IMG/VR virus record: IMGVR_UViG_3300044987_000538
Coordinates: 1 to 40,129 of that record
DNA: 40,129 nt
From: a virus
Reading direction: 5' to 3' (one strand)
Position 1 is the first letter of the stretch; the number at the start of each line of letters is the position of its first letter. A model generated the notes under the pieces. The model saw nothing but the letters and a program-made list of their open reading frames with translations. It was not told the origin of the DNA and did no database searches. Below are positions 23,136-30,488 of this stretch, in pieces. Made by a program: the position numbers and the translations under genes.

Positions 23136-25385
23136 TTGGATTTTAATTTAACACAACTAGTTAAGAAGGACGCTCCGCCGCCGGAACGTCCGACTGAAGA
23201 TATAGCAGACGCCCGCCATCGATCAATGATGGATGCTATTGCCCCGTATGCTAAAAAAACGCAACAGTCTAACGTTACATCTGTATATGTTGACTATAAG
23301 ACACGAAACACTAGGTTAATCCTAGTGCTATGTCCGGAGTGGGCACCGGACATGCCCCCGTTTAATCTTGCTCGGTTAAGCGGTATTGCAAAAAGTTCAG
23401 GATATGAAACTCATATATTAGATCTTAACATACGAGCCTACAATGAATATATGGGCAACTGGCAACCAAATAACCTGTTGCCTTTTAGGTTGTGGGATTC
23501 GAGTGCCAGTTGGCATTGGCTAGGTGATACCTATATGCGAGAGATACACCCGTTGCTAGAACCTCTTCTAATGAAGGCTTGTGATGAGATTGAAGCAGCC
23601 AACCCAGAAATTGTAGGATTTAGTGTTTACTATATCAGCGAAGAACCTACTAAATGGATGTGCCAAGAACTAAAACGCCGTATGCCAAATCTTAAGATTG
23701 CAGTGGGCGGAAGTAATGTACAAAAGTCTTGGTTTGTTATACAAGATTATTACGATTATGTTGTTAATGGCGAAGGAGAACAAGCATTATTAAACATACT
23801 AGAAGAAGTTGAAAATGGAATTAGCCACGACTCTCCGCAATATATAACACAACCAGAAGATCAACGCATTAGTATTAACGGCCTGCCTATGCCAGACTAC
23901 GAGTCAATTGATTTTAGTCAATATAAAATACCCAACGGAGTTAACAGTGAGATTAGCCGTGGATGTACTGCCAAGTGTACATTCTGTGAAGAAACACACT
24001 TTTGGAAGTATCGCCAACGTCAAGCAGTTGATCTTATAACAGAAATAGAATGGCTGTACTATAACAAAGGTACGGATGTTATTTGGTTTATTGACAGTCT
24101 AGTTAACGGTAACCTTAAAGAACTACGTGCCTTTTGTAAAGGCGTCGAAGCAAAAGGATTAAAGATACATTGGACAGGTTATGCCCGTTGCGACGGCCGC
24201 ATGGACCTAGAATATTTTAAAGATTTAAAGGCTGGTGGATGCATTATGTTAAACTATGGCATAGAGTCCGGCAGTCAAAAGGTCTTAGACGATATGGCCA
24301 AGGGTGTTACTATTAAGGAAATGGAGGACAATTTCCGAGATGGCAAGGCTGTTGGTATTTACGCAGCAACTAATTGGATTGTAGGTTTCCCATCAGAAGA
24401 CCTACAAGACTTTGCCGATACAATGACATTCTTGTGGCGTATGCGTAATATGAATATTAATAATATTGGTGCGGGAGTTGGCTTTGCCATGGGTCCTGAG
24501 ACTATTGTAGGTCAAAATCCCGATAAATTCAATCTGGGCTATCACAAGTATCACGGACATTGGATCACTACAGATTTTACAAAAGGTGGAACTCATGTAA
24601 TGACTAGGGTAAAATCTTTTTATACATTTATTGATTTCCTAAAAGATTGTGTATCAAATGGAAAAATTAGTTATCCTGCAAGAGATTCGTTGCCTAGAGA
24701 TCATTATAAAATTAAATTACATAATCCATTTACTATTAAAGAAATTGAATACGAAAAGTTTGATTATAATATTATTAAACCTAACATTAATCCATTTGCA
24801 GATGCATTAGTAAATGAAATGTGGCCTCTCTTTAGAATGTTATGGAGAACTCGTGGAGGGTATGATGCTGATATTAAATTTAATCCTGAAATTGATTTAA
24901 GAGAATTTGGAACCCAATTTGGCCCCGGAATGTATACTGCAATATTTAAATTTAGCATCAATGATTTAGGTATATGGTCCGCTAATTTTGATTTTAAATT
25001 CAATCAAAAGATTCGCAATCCTGATGAAGATCACAAGTCTAGAGAAAAAGAAAGAGAAGGTGCGTTCTATGCTCAAGATTACAGTCGTATAACAAGCAAC
25101 ACGGCTAAACGTGCTAGAAAATTAGCTAAACCAAACTGGTCTGTTGAAGCTGGCCGAGATGATTCGCAGTTTGGGGATATGTTAAAGGAAGAGGAAAAAC
25201 TTAACTCCACATTGGATTTTTCGTTTGATTATCATTATACTTCAGTAGGGGATTGGGGCAATGCATCTTATGCTATAAATGTTCCAAATAAGACTTCTGT
25301 AGAAATTCCAGAAAAAGAAACAATGTTTACTATTCCTATCTCAAGTATTAAAAAGAAAGATGATGTAATAATTACAGAAATTTGA
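23136..25385 (+). CDS. B12-binding-type radical SAM enzyme 2 (749 aa)
   Basis: Start is TTG 23136, preceded by TGGAG; the frame has no earlier ATG. Residues 58-220 are a B12-binding-like domain (LILVLCPEWAPDMPPFNLARLSGIAK, then GFSVYYISEE and IAVGGSNVQ) without DxHxxG. SRGCTAKCTFC (C277, C281, C284) is the radical SAM site; GIESGSQKVLDDMAKG and WIVGFPSED are typical of the class. The last 250 residues are an extra unrecognised domain rich in Asn/Asp/Lys. It is the sixth radical SAM gene in the run. Confidence 0.85.
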   Translation: MDFNLTQLVKKDAPPPERPTEDIADARHRSMMDAIAPYAKKTQQSNVTSVYVDYKTRNTRLILVLCPEWAPDMPPFNLARLSGIAKSSGYETHILDLNIRAYNEYMGNWQPNNLLPFRLWDSSASWHWLGDTYMREIHPLLEPLLMKACDEIEAANPEIVGFSVYYISEEPTKWMCQELKRRMPNLKIAVGGSNVQKSWFVIQDYYDYVVNGEGEQALLNILEEVENGISHDSPQYITQPEDQRISINGLPMPDYESIDFSQYKIPNGVNSEISRGCTAKCTFCEETHFWKYRQRQAVDLITEIEWLYYNKGTDVIWFIDSLVNGNLKELRAFCKGVEAKGLKIHWTGYARCDGRMDLEYFKDLKAGGCIMLNYGIESGSQKVLDDMAKGVTIKEMEDNFRDGKAVGIYAATNWIVGFPSEDLQDFADTMTFLWRMRNMNINNIGAGVGFAMGPETIVGQNPDKFNLGYHKYHGHWITTDFTKGGTHVMTRVKSFYTFIDFLKDCVSNGKISYPARDSLPRDHYKIKLHNPFTIKEIEYEKFDYNIIKPNINPFADALVNEMWPLFRMLWRTRGGYDADIKFNPEIDLREFGTQFGPGMYTAIFKFSINDLGIWSANFDFKFNQKIRNPDEDHKSREKEREGAFYAQDYSRITSNTAKRARKLAKPNWSVEAGRDDSQFGDMLKEEEKLNSTLDFSFDYHYTSVGDWGNASYAINVPNKTSVEIPEKETMFTIPISSIKKKDDVIITEI

Positions 25386-25401
25386 AAAGTTATATAACAC
25401 T

Positions 25402-26154
25402 ATGAACATTGTATTAGTAACAGGTGGTTTTGATCCACTACATAGCGGACACATTGCATACTTTAAGGCTGCTCGACAGTTAGGTAATCTTTTGGTTGTA
25501 GGTGTCAATAGCGATGCATGGCTTGCACGTAAAAAGGGTAGATCGTTTATGCCATTTACTGAACGTAAAGCTATCATTGAAAACTTATATCAGGTACACC
25601 GAGTTATAGAATTTAATGACGATGATGATAGTGCTATAGATGCTATTAGGCAAGTAAAAGAAATGTTCCCTAGAGATACAATAGTATTTGCCAATGGTGG
25701 CGACCGTACAAAAAACAACATTCCAGAAATGGTCTTTGATGATGTAGAATTTGTGTTTGGTGTAGGTGGTACTAATAAAGCAAATAGTAGCAGTTGGATA
25801 TTAGAAGAATGGAAAGCACCTAAGACAGAGCGCCCCTGGGGATACTATCGAATACTGCATGAAGTTAGCGGTACTAAGGTTAAAGAACTAACAGTAGAAC
25901 CTGGACAAAAATTAAGTATGCAACGGCACAAACATCGTGCAGAGTATTGGCTGGTAGCAGAAGGCCAGTGCATAGTGCATTCAATGATGCCTAATGGGTA
26001 TGCTCTTCCTCCAACTGAATTGTCAACGCATCAATCTTATAAGATTGCCAAAGAGGATTGGCACCAGCTATCTAACCCATATGATGTTCCCTGCAGGATA
26101 GTTGAAATACAATACGGAGATGCCTGCGATGAGTCAGATATTGAGCGTAGATAA
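25402..26154 (+). CDS. Fusion: HldE/RfaE2-like nucleotidyltransferase plus phosphomannose-isomerase type II cupin (250 aa)
   Basis: Residues 1-135 are a cytidylyltransferase-fold enzyme: VTGGFDPLHSGH with the HxGH site, GVNSD, FTERKAIIENL and FANGGDR, closest in pattern to heptose-1-phosphate adenylyltransferase. Residues 142-250 are a cupin: ERPWGYYRILHEV, KVKELTVEPGQKLSMQRHKHRAEYWLVAEG, DWHQLSNP and RIVEIQYGD, the pattern of the C-terminal domain of mannose-6-phosphate isomerase/mannose-1-phosphate guanylyltransferase. In the usual enzymes this cupin is fused to a GDP-mannose pyrophosphorylase domain, not to this fold. Together with the GDP-mannose epimerase domain it points to mannose or heptose nucleotide chemistry. 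Confidence 0.8.
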   Translation: MNIVLVTGGFDPLHSGHIAYFKAARQLGNLLVVGVNSDAWLARKKGRSFMPFTERKAIIENLYQVHRVIEFNDDDDSAIDAIRQVKEMFPRDTIVFANGGDRTKNNIPEMVFDDVEFVFGVGGTNKANSSSWILEEWKAPKTERPWGYYRILHEVSGTKVKELTVEPGQKLSMQRHKHRAEYWLVAEGQCIVHSMMPNGYALPPTELSTHQSYKIAKEDWHQLSNPYDVPCRIVEIQYGDACDESDIERR

Positions 26155-26692
26155 AGATGCATTCAGTAGTGGACAAGTTGGCAGTAAGATCTGGCTCTGT
26201 GAGGAACTAGAGAAACTGTTTTCTAGTATGGATACTGCCTGGATCTATGGTGGTTGGTACGGAATTACAGCATTTTTACTACGTAGTAGAGGGCAATTAG
26301 ATATAGGAACAATCAGAAGTTATGATGTTGATCCCTATTGCGAACAGGTTGCAGATATGATCAATGAGAGTTGGGTTTATCAAGATTGGAAGTTCAAAGC
26401 TCATACCGCAGACTGTAACAAATTAGATATTAAGTCAGCTCCGCCTGATTTACTAATTAACACCAGCACAGAACACTTTGATAGCTTTGATTGGTGGCAC
26501 AGAATTCCTAAAGGAACTGTTGTTGCACTACAAGGCAACAACATGATACACAATGACCACTACATACACAGTACTTGCCTAGCAGAATTTGTAGCACAGT
26601 TTACTGTAACTGAGCAGTTATACGCAGGAGAGAAACAATTTATCTACCCTGATTGGAGATTTACTCGGTACATGTTAATTGGAGTTAAATAA
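26129..26692 (+). CDS. Class I SAM methyltransferase-like protein (187 aa)
   Basis: I choose ATG 26129 (MSQILSVDKDAFSSGQVGSK), with GGAG about ten bases upstream, over the longer frame. WIYGGWYGITAFLLRSR is a motif I-like Gly loop and IRSYDVDPYCEQVAD the acidic strand that would hold SAM. PPDLLINTSTEHFDSFDWWHRIPKG fits the post-motif region. At 187 residues it is a minimal Rossmann methyltransferase. Overlaps the cupin fusion by 26 bases. Substrate unknown; context suggests a sugar or its precursor. Confidence 0.6.
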   Translation: MSQILSVDKDAFSSGQVGSKIWLCEELEKLFSSMDTAWIYGGWYGITAFLLRSRGQLDIGTIRSYDVDPYCEQVADMINESWVYQDWKFKAHTADCNKLDIKSAPPDLLINTSTEHFDSFDWWHRIPKGTVVALQGNNMIHNDHYIHSTCLAEFVAQFTVTEQLYAGEKQFIYPDWRFTRYMLIGVK

Positions 26693-26696
26693 AATT

Positions 26697-26807
26697 ATGC
26701 AAACTATTAAAAATTTATATTACTGGATCATAAACTGGAAAAAACGCCGCCAAATGAAAAAACGCATTGAAGAGTTGCGTAAGCGAGATCCGTTTATCTA
26801 CAAATAA
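26697..26807 (+). CDS. Tiny basic protein (36 aa)
   Basis: Begins MQTIKNLYYWIINWKKRRQ and ends RKRDPFIYK: an aromatic amphipathic stretch followed by many Lys/Arg. It fills the gap between the methyltransferase-like and carbamoyltransferase genes with one to four bases between stops and starts. Could bind membrane or nucleic acid. No family known; existence is supported by tight packing only. Confidence 0.5.
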   Translation: MQTIKNLYYWIINWKKRRQMKKRIEELRKRDPFIYK

Positions 26808-26808
26808 T

Positions 26809-28284
26809 ATGGATTATATTGGGCTAAGTTGCGGTTTTCATGATGCCGCCGTAAGTGTTATTGATTCTTCTGGAAATATTGCATTTGCCGGACACAGCGA
26901 ACGATACAGCAAGCATAAACACGATGATAACCTTTGTGTATCGATAATAACAGATGCACTAAAATACACTGAAAATTATCAAATACACTATTATGAAAGA
27001 CCGGTATTAAAGTATTTGCGACAATTAGTAGCAGGACAGAAACCTATCCTTGCTAATCTAAATGTTAAGAATATTATCGGAGCCGGTAATATGGAGTTGT
27101 TGGGCAACAAAAAAGTTTATACTCATAATCATCACCTAAGTCACGCAGCCGCCGGATTTCAAACAAGTCCATTTGATGATGCTACGGTTGTAATCATTGA
27201 TGCTATTGGCGAGTTTGATACCATTACTATATGGCATGCCGAGTACGATAGTGATACTGGCAAAGCTGAATATAAAAAGCTATGGTCTCAATCATACCCG
27301 CATAGTATTGGATTATTTTATAGCGCAATGACTGATAGCGTGGGATTACGGCCAATGGATGAAGAATATATTCTTATGGGGATGGCTGCCTACGGTACCC
27401 CTAAAGTAGATTTAACTAAACTCGTAGCCAACGAAACAAAATTAACATTTAACTACAACCTACACAAGGGAGTAGATCCAGCTATTATCGAAGGCGCTGA
27501 TCAATATGATATCGCAGCCAGTAGCCAGGCGTTAGTTGAAACACTGATAGCAACTGTAATTAAAAAAGCTAAAGGTTTAGGACGTAGTAATAATCTAGTC
27601 TATGGTGGTGGTGTTGCTCTTAACTGTAGTGCTAATAGATTATTAGGAAACTACTATACCAATATTTGGATTATGCCCAATCCTGGCGATGCTGGGAGTA
27701 GCCTCGGAGCTGCCGCCTTAGGATACAGATATAAGGTACAGTGGACAGATGCGTTTCTTGGACACGACATTCCAGGACCTTATCCAGTTGATAACATCAT
27801 AAAAGAATTGCACAATAACAAAATAGTTGGTGTAGCAAGTGGCCGGGCAGAGTTTGGCCCTAGAGCATTAGGTAATCGAAGTTTACTCGCAGACCCAAGA
27901 GGTCCAGACATTAAGGATCAAGTAAATGAAATTAAGCGTAGGCAAAAATTTAGGCCATTTGCTCCAGTCATTCTAGAAGAGCTAGCTGATATGTACTTTG
28001 ATATGCCCCACGGTTGGAGTAACAGCAGGTATATGCAGTCAATTGCTCGTTGCAGGCATCCTCAGTTATTTCCTGCCATTGTTCATCACGATGGGACTAG
28101 TCGTGTCCAAACTGTCCCAAAGGGCGATTCAGGAATTCGAAGACTCTTAGAAAAATGGTATGACTTAACCGGTTGCCCAATGTTGCTTAATACAAGTCTT
28201 AACATTCGAGGTGAGCCAATGGTCAATGACAGAGTTGATGCGTATCGCTTTGAACAACTGTACAAAATCCAAGTCTGCTCCTAA
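26809..28284 (+). CDS. Carbamoyltransferase, NodU/CmcH family (491 aa)
   Basis: Start is ATG 26809 (MDYIGLSCGFHDAAVSVID), one base after the small gene; the longer frame would overlap it. Family features in order: N-terminal GFHDAA, HNHHLSHAAAGF (metal-binding His cluster), IDAIGEFDTITIW, GGVALNCSANRLL, GDAGSSLGAAALGY, AEFGPRALGNRSLLADPR, and NTSLNIRGEPMVN. These enzymes transfer carbamoyl from carbamoyl phosphate, via an adenylated intermediate, to sugar hydroxyls (nodulation factors, antibiotics) and occur in cyanophages. The C-terminus may be a few residues shorter than usual. Last gene of the run. Confidence 0.92.
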   Translation: MDYIGLSCGFHDAAVSVIDSSGNIAFAGHSERYSKHKHDDNLCVSIITDALKYTENYQIHYYERPVLKYLRQLVAGQKPILANLNVKNIIGAGNMELLGNKKVYTHNHHLSHAAAGFQTSPFDDATVVIIDAIGEFDTITIWHAEYDSDTGKAEYKKLWSQSYPHSIGLFYSAMTDSVGLRPMDEEYILMGMAAYGTPKVDLTKLVANETKLTFNYNLHKGVDPAIIEGADQYDIAASSQALVETLIATVIKKAKGLGRSNNLVYGGGVALNCSANRLLGNYYTNIWIMPNPGDAGSSLGAAALGYRYKVQWTDAFLGHDIPGPYPVDNIIKELHNNKIVGVASGRAEFGPRALGNRSLLADPRGPDIKDQVNEIKRRQKFRPFAPVILEELADMYFDMPHGWSNSRYMQSIARCRHPQLFPAIVHHDGTSRVQTVPKGDSGIRRLLEKWYDLTGCPMLLNTSLNIRGEPMVNDRVDAYRFEQLYKIQVCS

Positions 28285-28285
28285 A

Positions 28286-28356
28286 TTTTACCAAAACCGG
28301 TTGCTTTTTACCAACTTTGACTGTACAATAGTCACTGTTGTATAACTATTTTACCA
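28286..28356 (+). repeat. Three TTTTACCA octamers around the lysis-gene promoter
   Basis: Copies at 28286-28293, 28306-28313 and 28349-28356; the first two are 20 bp apart (two helical turns). The same octamer, in the opposite orientation, lies in the spacer of four left-arm promoters and upstream of the ligase promoter at 30415, which suggests an operator. Confidence 0.6.
28317..28346 (+). promoter_or_regulatory. Sigma70-type promoter for the lysin gene
   Basis: TTGACT-18 bp-TATAAC, flanked by the TTTTACCA octamers, followed by a strong AAGGAGG and ATG 28379. The 95-base gap after the carbamoyltransferase ends the preceding run. Confidence 0.65.
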
Positions 28357-28378
28357 CTAACGAAAAAGGAGGTCTTCA

Positions 28379-28954
28379 ATGACTGAGTTAACGCTAGATA
28401 AAGAACAACCGGATGTAGATATTACTGCTCTAATAAAAGCTGTAAAAATTCTACTAATGGTAACAGCACTGATGCTTTCGGTGTTTATGCTTAAATGGGT
28501 AGTTGTTGATAAACTCGACAAATATATACCTGCTGAAGGTTCTCAAATCACAACAGCAATGCGAGAAAGGCAATTAGCCTGCCTTGCCACTAACATTTAC
28601 TACGAAGCAGGCAATCAGCCCTTTGAAGGCAAAGTTGCAGTGGCGCAGGTAACTATGAACAGAACCGAAAGCGGCCTATATCCAGCCGACATTTGTAAGA
28701 CTATCTACCAAAAGAACATTGTCTATGAAAAAGTTCTTTGTCAATTTAGTTGGGTCTGCGACAGGGCCGTTATGTCTAGACCTGTTAATCGAGCTACTTT
28801 TAAGGAAAGTGAAGAGGTTGCTAAAAAAGTTCTATTAGAAGGTTTCCGTTTACCTAGTTTAAAGGATGCAATGTACTTTCATGGAGATTACATTAATCCA
28901 GGCTGGAAGCGTGAAAAGATTACAAAAATTGGAAATCATATTTTTTACAAATAA
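28379..28954 (+). CDS. SleB-type cell wall hydrolase with N-terminal membrane anchor (191 aa)
   Basis: A hydrophobic segment at residues 23-45 (LLMVTALMLSVFMLKWVVV) acts as a signal anchor. The C-terminal 125 residues are a Hydrolase_2/SleB domain: ACLATNIYYEAGNQPFEGKVAVAQVTMNR with the catalytic Glu of YYEA, then CQFSWVCD and a final MYFHGDYINPGWKREKITKIGNHIFY. The family cleaves peptidoglycan glycan strands as lytic transglycosylase or muramidase. A strong AAGGAGG start and its own promoter support regulation apart from the sugar genes. Likely the phage endolysin of signal-anchor type. Confidence 0.85.
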   Translation: MTELTLDKEQPDVDITALIKAVKILLMVTALMLSVFMLKWVVVDKLDKYIPAEGSQITTAMRERQLACLATNIYYEAGNQPFEGKVAVAQVTMNRTESGLYPADICKTIYQKNIVYEKVLCQFSWVCDRAVMSRPVNRATFKESEEVAKKVLLEGFRLPSLKDAMYFHGDYINPGWKREKITKIGNHIFYK

Positions 28955-28963
28955 GGACTCAAA

Positions 28964-29284
28964 ATGAAATTTATTGGACTCATCTCTAAACTGGTTAACT
29001 TTGTCTATGTGTTTTTTAAGGATCATTTAGGCCATATTAGTGCTCATACCCTGGGCTGGATTACCATTGTGCTACTGCACTTTGCCAGTGTTCCTACCCT
29101 ACTGGCAATGCTCCTAGCACAGAGCGACAAGTTGCCGCCTTACGATCTTATGCTGTTTGTTTGGGCCTCACTGACTACATTGTTCTTTAAATCGTTGATT
29201 GAAAAGAACTTCTTGTATGTTTCTACAATCTGCGTGGGATTTATTGGACAGGTAGTTATGTTGGGAATGATTGTATTCAAATAA
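28964..29284 (+). CDS. Small membrane protein, possible holin (106 aa)
   Basis: Three hydrophobic helices (about residues 28-50, 62-78 and 84-104) with short charged loops such as QSDKLPPYD and KSLIEKN. Its start follows the lysin stop by nine bases with AAGGA upstream, the position of a holin. No specific holin family is recognised, so the role is inferred from neighbourhood and topology. The TAAATA box for the next gene overlaps its stop. Confidence 0.6.
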   Translation: MKFIGLISKLVNFVYVFFKDHLGHISAHTLGWITIVLLHFASVPTLLAMLLAQSDKLPPYDLMLFVWASLTTLFFKSLIEKNFLYVSTICVGFIGQVVMLGMIVFK

Positions 29285-29287
29285 ATA
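29282..29287 (+). promoter_or_regulatory. T4-like late promoter box (ATAAATA)
   Basis: TAAATA overlaps the stop of the membrane protein and is five bases before ATG 29293; no Shine-Dalgarno sequence. Confidence 0.5.
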
Positions 29288-29292
29288 AAAGA

Positions 29293-29538
29293 ATGCGAAT
29301 CACAGAACTTTTAGCTGAAAAAAAACTAGCCACCCCCACAGCCAGCCAATGCTCTGTGGGGCATTCTCGTTTAAGCAATGTACGTTATAGTCAATGCGTA
29401 AGTCATGGCTTACTAAAGCATGACAGCGATCACACAGCTGGAACTGGTAAACAAGGTGTAAAAGGTTCTGGAGTAAAGTTAAAAGGCCGCAAGCTCAAAA
29501 GCGCCACTCATGGCGGCCCAGTTAAAGATTACTCTTAA
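29293..29538 (+). CDS. Small basic hypothetical protein (81 aa)
   Basis: Begins MRITELLAEKKLATPT; the last 35 residues are Lys/Gly/His rich (GTGKQGVKGSGVKLKGRKLK) and probably unstructured. No Shine-Dalgarno sequence, but a late box lies five bases upstream. An 8-bp perfect hairpin (CCCCACAG/CTGTGGGG, 29334-29361) lies early in the gene and could affect translation. Its stop overlaps the stop of the convergent gene by four bases. Function unknown. Confidence 0.55.
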   Translation: MRITELLAEKKLATPTASQCSVGHSRLSNVRYSQCVSHGLLKHDSDHTAGTGKQGVKGSGVKLKGRKLKSATHGGPVKDYS

Positions 29539-29882
29539 TCTTCGTCATCAACTTCGGAATAAGTTGCCACAACCTTTTCTAGGAACTCGTGGAAATCTAA
29601 ACTTCCCCAACATTCATCAAGTTCGTAGTACTTTTCCTCGTTGTCGTTCCATTCTTCAACTCCGAGAATTTCCATGAGCTCATTAAAGGTGATATGCTCG
29701 CCCCGCATATTGCTGACCCAGACGCAGGTTAAAAAACTGCACATGAATATTAGGTTGTTATTATCAATTCCATATTCATCGCACCATTCACCTGTCTTAT
29801 TAAGATAATAATCTATATCTTGAATTCGGTGTTCTAATTGAACAATCCATTCTTTAGTATCATTTCTAGACCAGTATGCCAT
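29535..29882 (-). CDS. Acidic hypothetical protein (115 aa)
   Basis: Begins MAYWSRNDTKEWIVQLEHRIQDIDYYL; strongly acidic towards the C-terminus (YSEVDDED). A hydrophobic helix (NLIFMCSFLTCVWVSN, about residues 43-58) is not long enough to be a sure membrane segment. Its ATG is one base after the stop of the Cys-rich mini-protein, so both are read from the late box at 30067. Function unknown. Confidence 0.65.
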   Translation of the reverse strand: MAYWSRNDTKEWIVQLEHRIQDIDYYLNKTGEWCDEYGIDNNNLIFMCSFLTCVWVSNMRGEHITFNELMEILGVEEWNDNEEKYYELDECWGSLDFHEFLEKVVATYSEVDDED

Positions 29883-29883
29883 A

Positions 29884-30048
29884 TTAACTATACCCTCTGC
29901 TCTTATCTAGTTCTACACATTCCAGACATTCACAGTCCGGACAGTATTCGCATTTGGTACAACTATGATTGCAGTGTGCAGGACAACCGCATTTGCATTT
30001 AATCGTAAATCGTTTGTAGTTTTCAAAGTCATCCATGTATTGTTCCAT
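29884..30048 (-). CDS. Cys-rich mini-protein, metallothionein- or zinc-ribbon-like (54 aa)
   Basis: Begins [17 protein letters not shown], then ten Cys and two His within residues 18-44 ([24 protein letters not shown]). Spacing of C-x-C and C-xx-C pairs suggests binding of several Zn, Fe or Cu ions. A CAGGAG ribosome site lies six bases before the ATG and an AATAAATA late box upstream. It is transcribed divergently from an IscA/ErpA-type Fe-S carrier, so metal or Fe-S handling is plausible. I do not recognise the exact family. Confidence 0.7.
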   Translation of the reverse strand: MEQYMDDFENYKRFTIKCKCGCPAHCNHSCTKCEYCPDCECLECVELDKSRGYS

Positions 30049-30066
30049 GTTTTTCTCCTGCTTGAG

Positions 30067-30074
30067 TATTTATT
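30067..30074 (-). promoter_or_regulatory. T4-like late promoter box (AATAAATA) for the Cys-rich gene
   Basis: On the minus strand, 19 bases before ATG 30048, with CAGGAG between. Only three bases separate it from the plus-strand box at 30078, forming a compact divergent pair. Confidence 0.6.
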
Positions 30075-30077
30075 GTG

Positions 30078-30083
30078 TAAATA
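30078..30083 (+). promoter_or_regulatory. T4-like late promoter box (TAAATA) for iscA/erpA
   Basis: Five bases before ATG 30089, no Shine-Dalgarno sequence, as at the other leaderless-type late genes. Confidence 0.6.
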
Positions 30084-30088
30084 ACAGT

Positions 30089-30412
30089 ATGATCAACATA
30101 ACATCAAATGCTAAAACAAAGATTACCGACCTCTTGATGGAGGAGAACAATCCAAAACTTGCTTTAAGAACCTTTGTGCAAGGAGGTGGCTGTAGTGGAT
30201 TTAGTTACGGATTTACCTTTGATGAAGAATTTAACGAAGATGATTTTGAGTTTCCAATTGGGGAATTTAGAGTCATAGTAGATGCTATGAGTATGCAATA
30301 TCTCCAAGGTGCTGAAATTGATTATAAAGAAGACCTTTCTGGATCTAGCTTTTCAATAAAAAATCCTGGGGCAACCAGTACCTGCGGCTGCGGCTCAAGT
30401 TTTAGTGTTTAA
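30089..30412 (+). CDS. A-type Fe-S cluster carrier (IscA/ErpA/HesB family, 107 aa)
   Basis: Start is ATG 30089 ([16 protein letters not shown]); an upstream extension would run through the late boxes. [15 protein letters not shown] holds the first conserved Cys and CGCGSSFSV the C-terminal C-x-C, the three ligands of the family; [18 protein letters not shown] is the typical middle segment. ErpA/IscA carry Fe-S clusters to apo-proteins. Phages encoding several radical SAM enzymes would profit from it, since each needs one or more 4Fe-4S clusters. ErpA and IscA cannot be separated by eye. Confidence 0.9.
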   Translation: MINITSNAKTKITDLLMEENNPKLALRTFVQGGGCSGFSYGFTFDEEFNEDDFEFPIGEFRVIVDAMSMQYLQGAEIDYKEDLSGSSFSIKNPGATSTCGCGSSFSV

Positions 30413-30429
30413 ATTGGTAAAAATTCAGT

Positions 30430-30458
30430 TGACAATCTGTTAAAATGAATGTATAATT
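30430..30458 (+). promoter_or_regulatory. Sigma70-type promoter for the DNA ligase operon
   Basis: TTGACA-17 bp-TATAAT. A TGGTAAAA octamer lies just upstream (30415-30422), linking it to the left-arm promoters. ATG 30489 follows about 30 bases after the -10 box. Confidence 0.82.
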
Positions 30459-30488
30459 GTTGTATGTTCAACCAACTACCCTTTTAAT

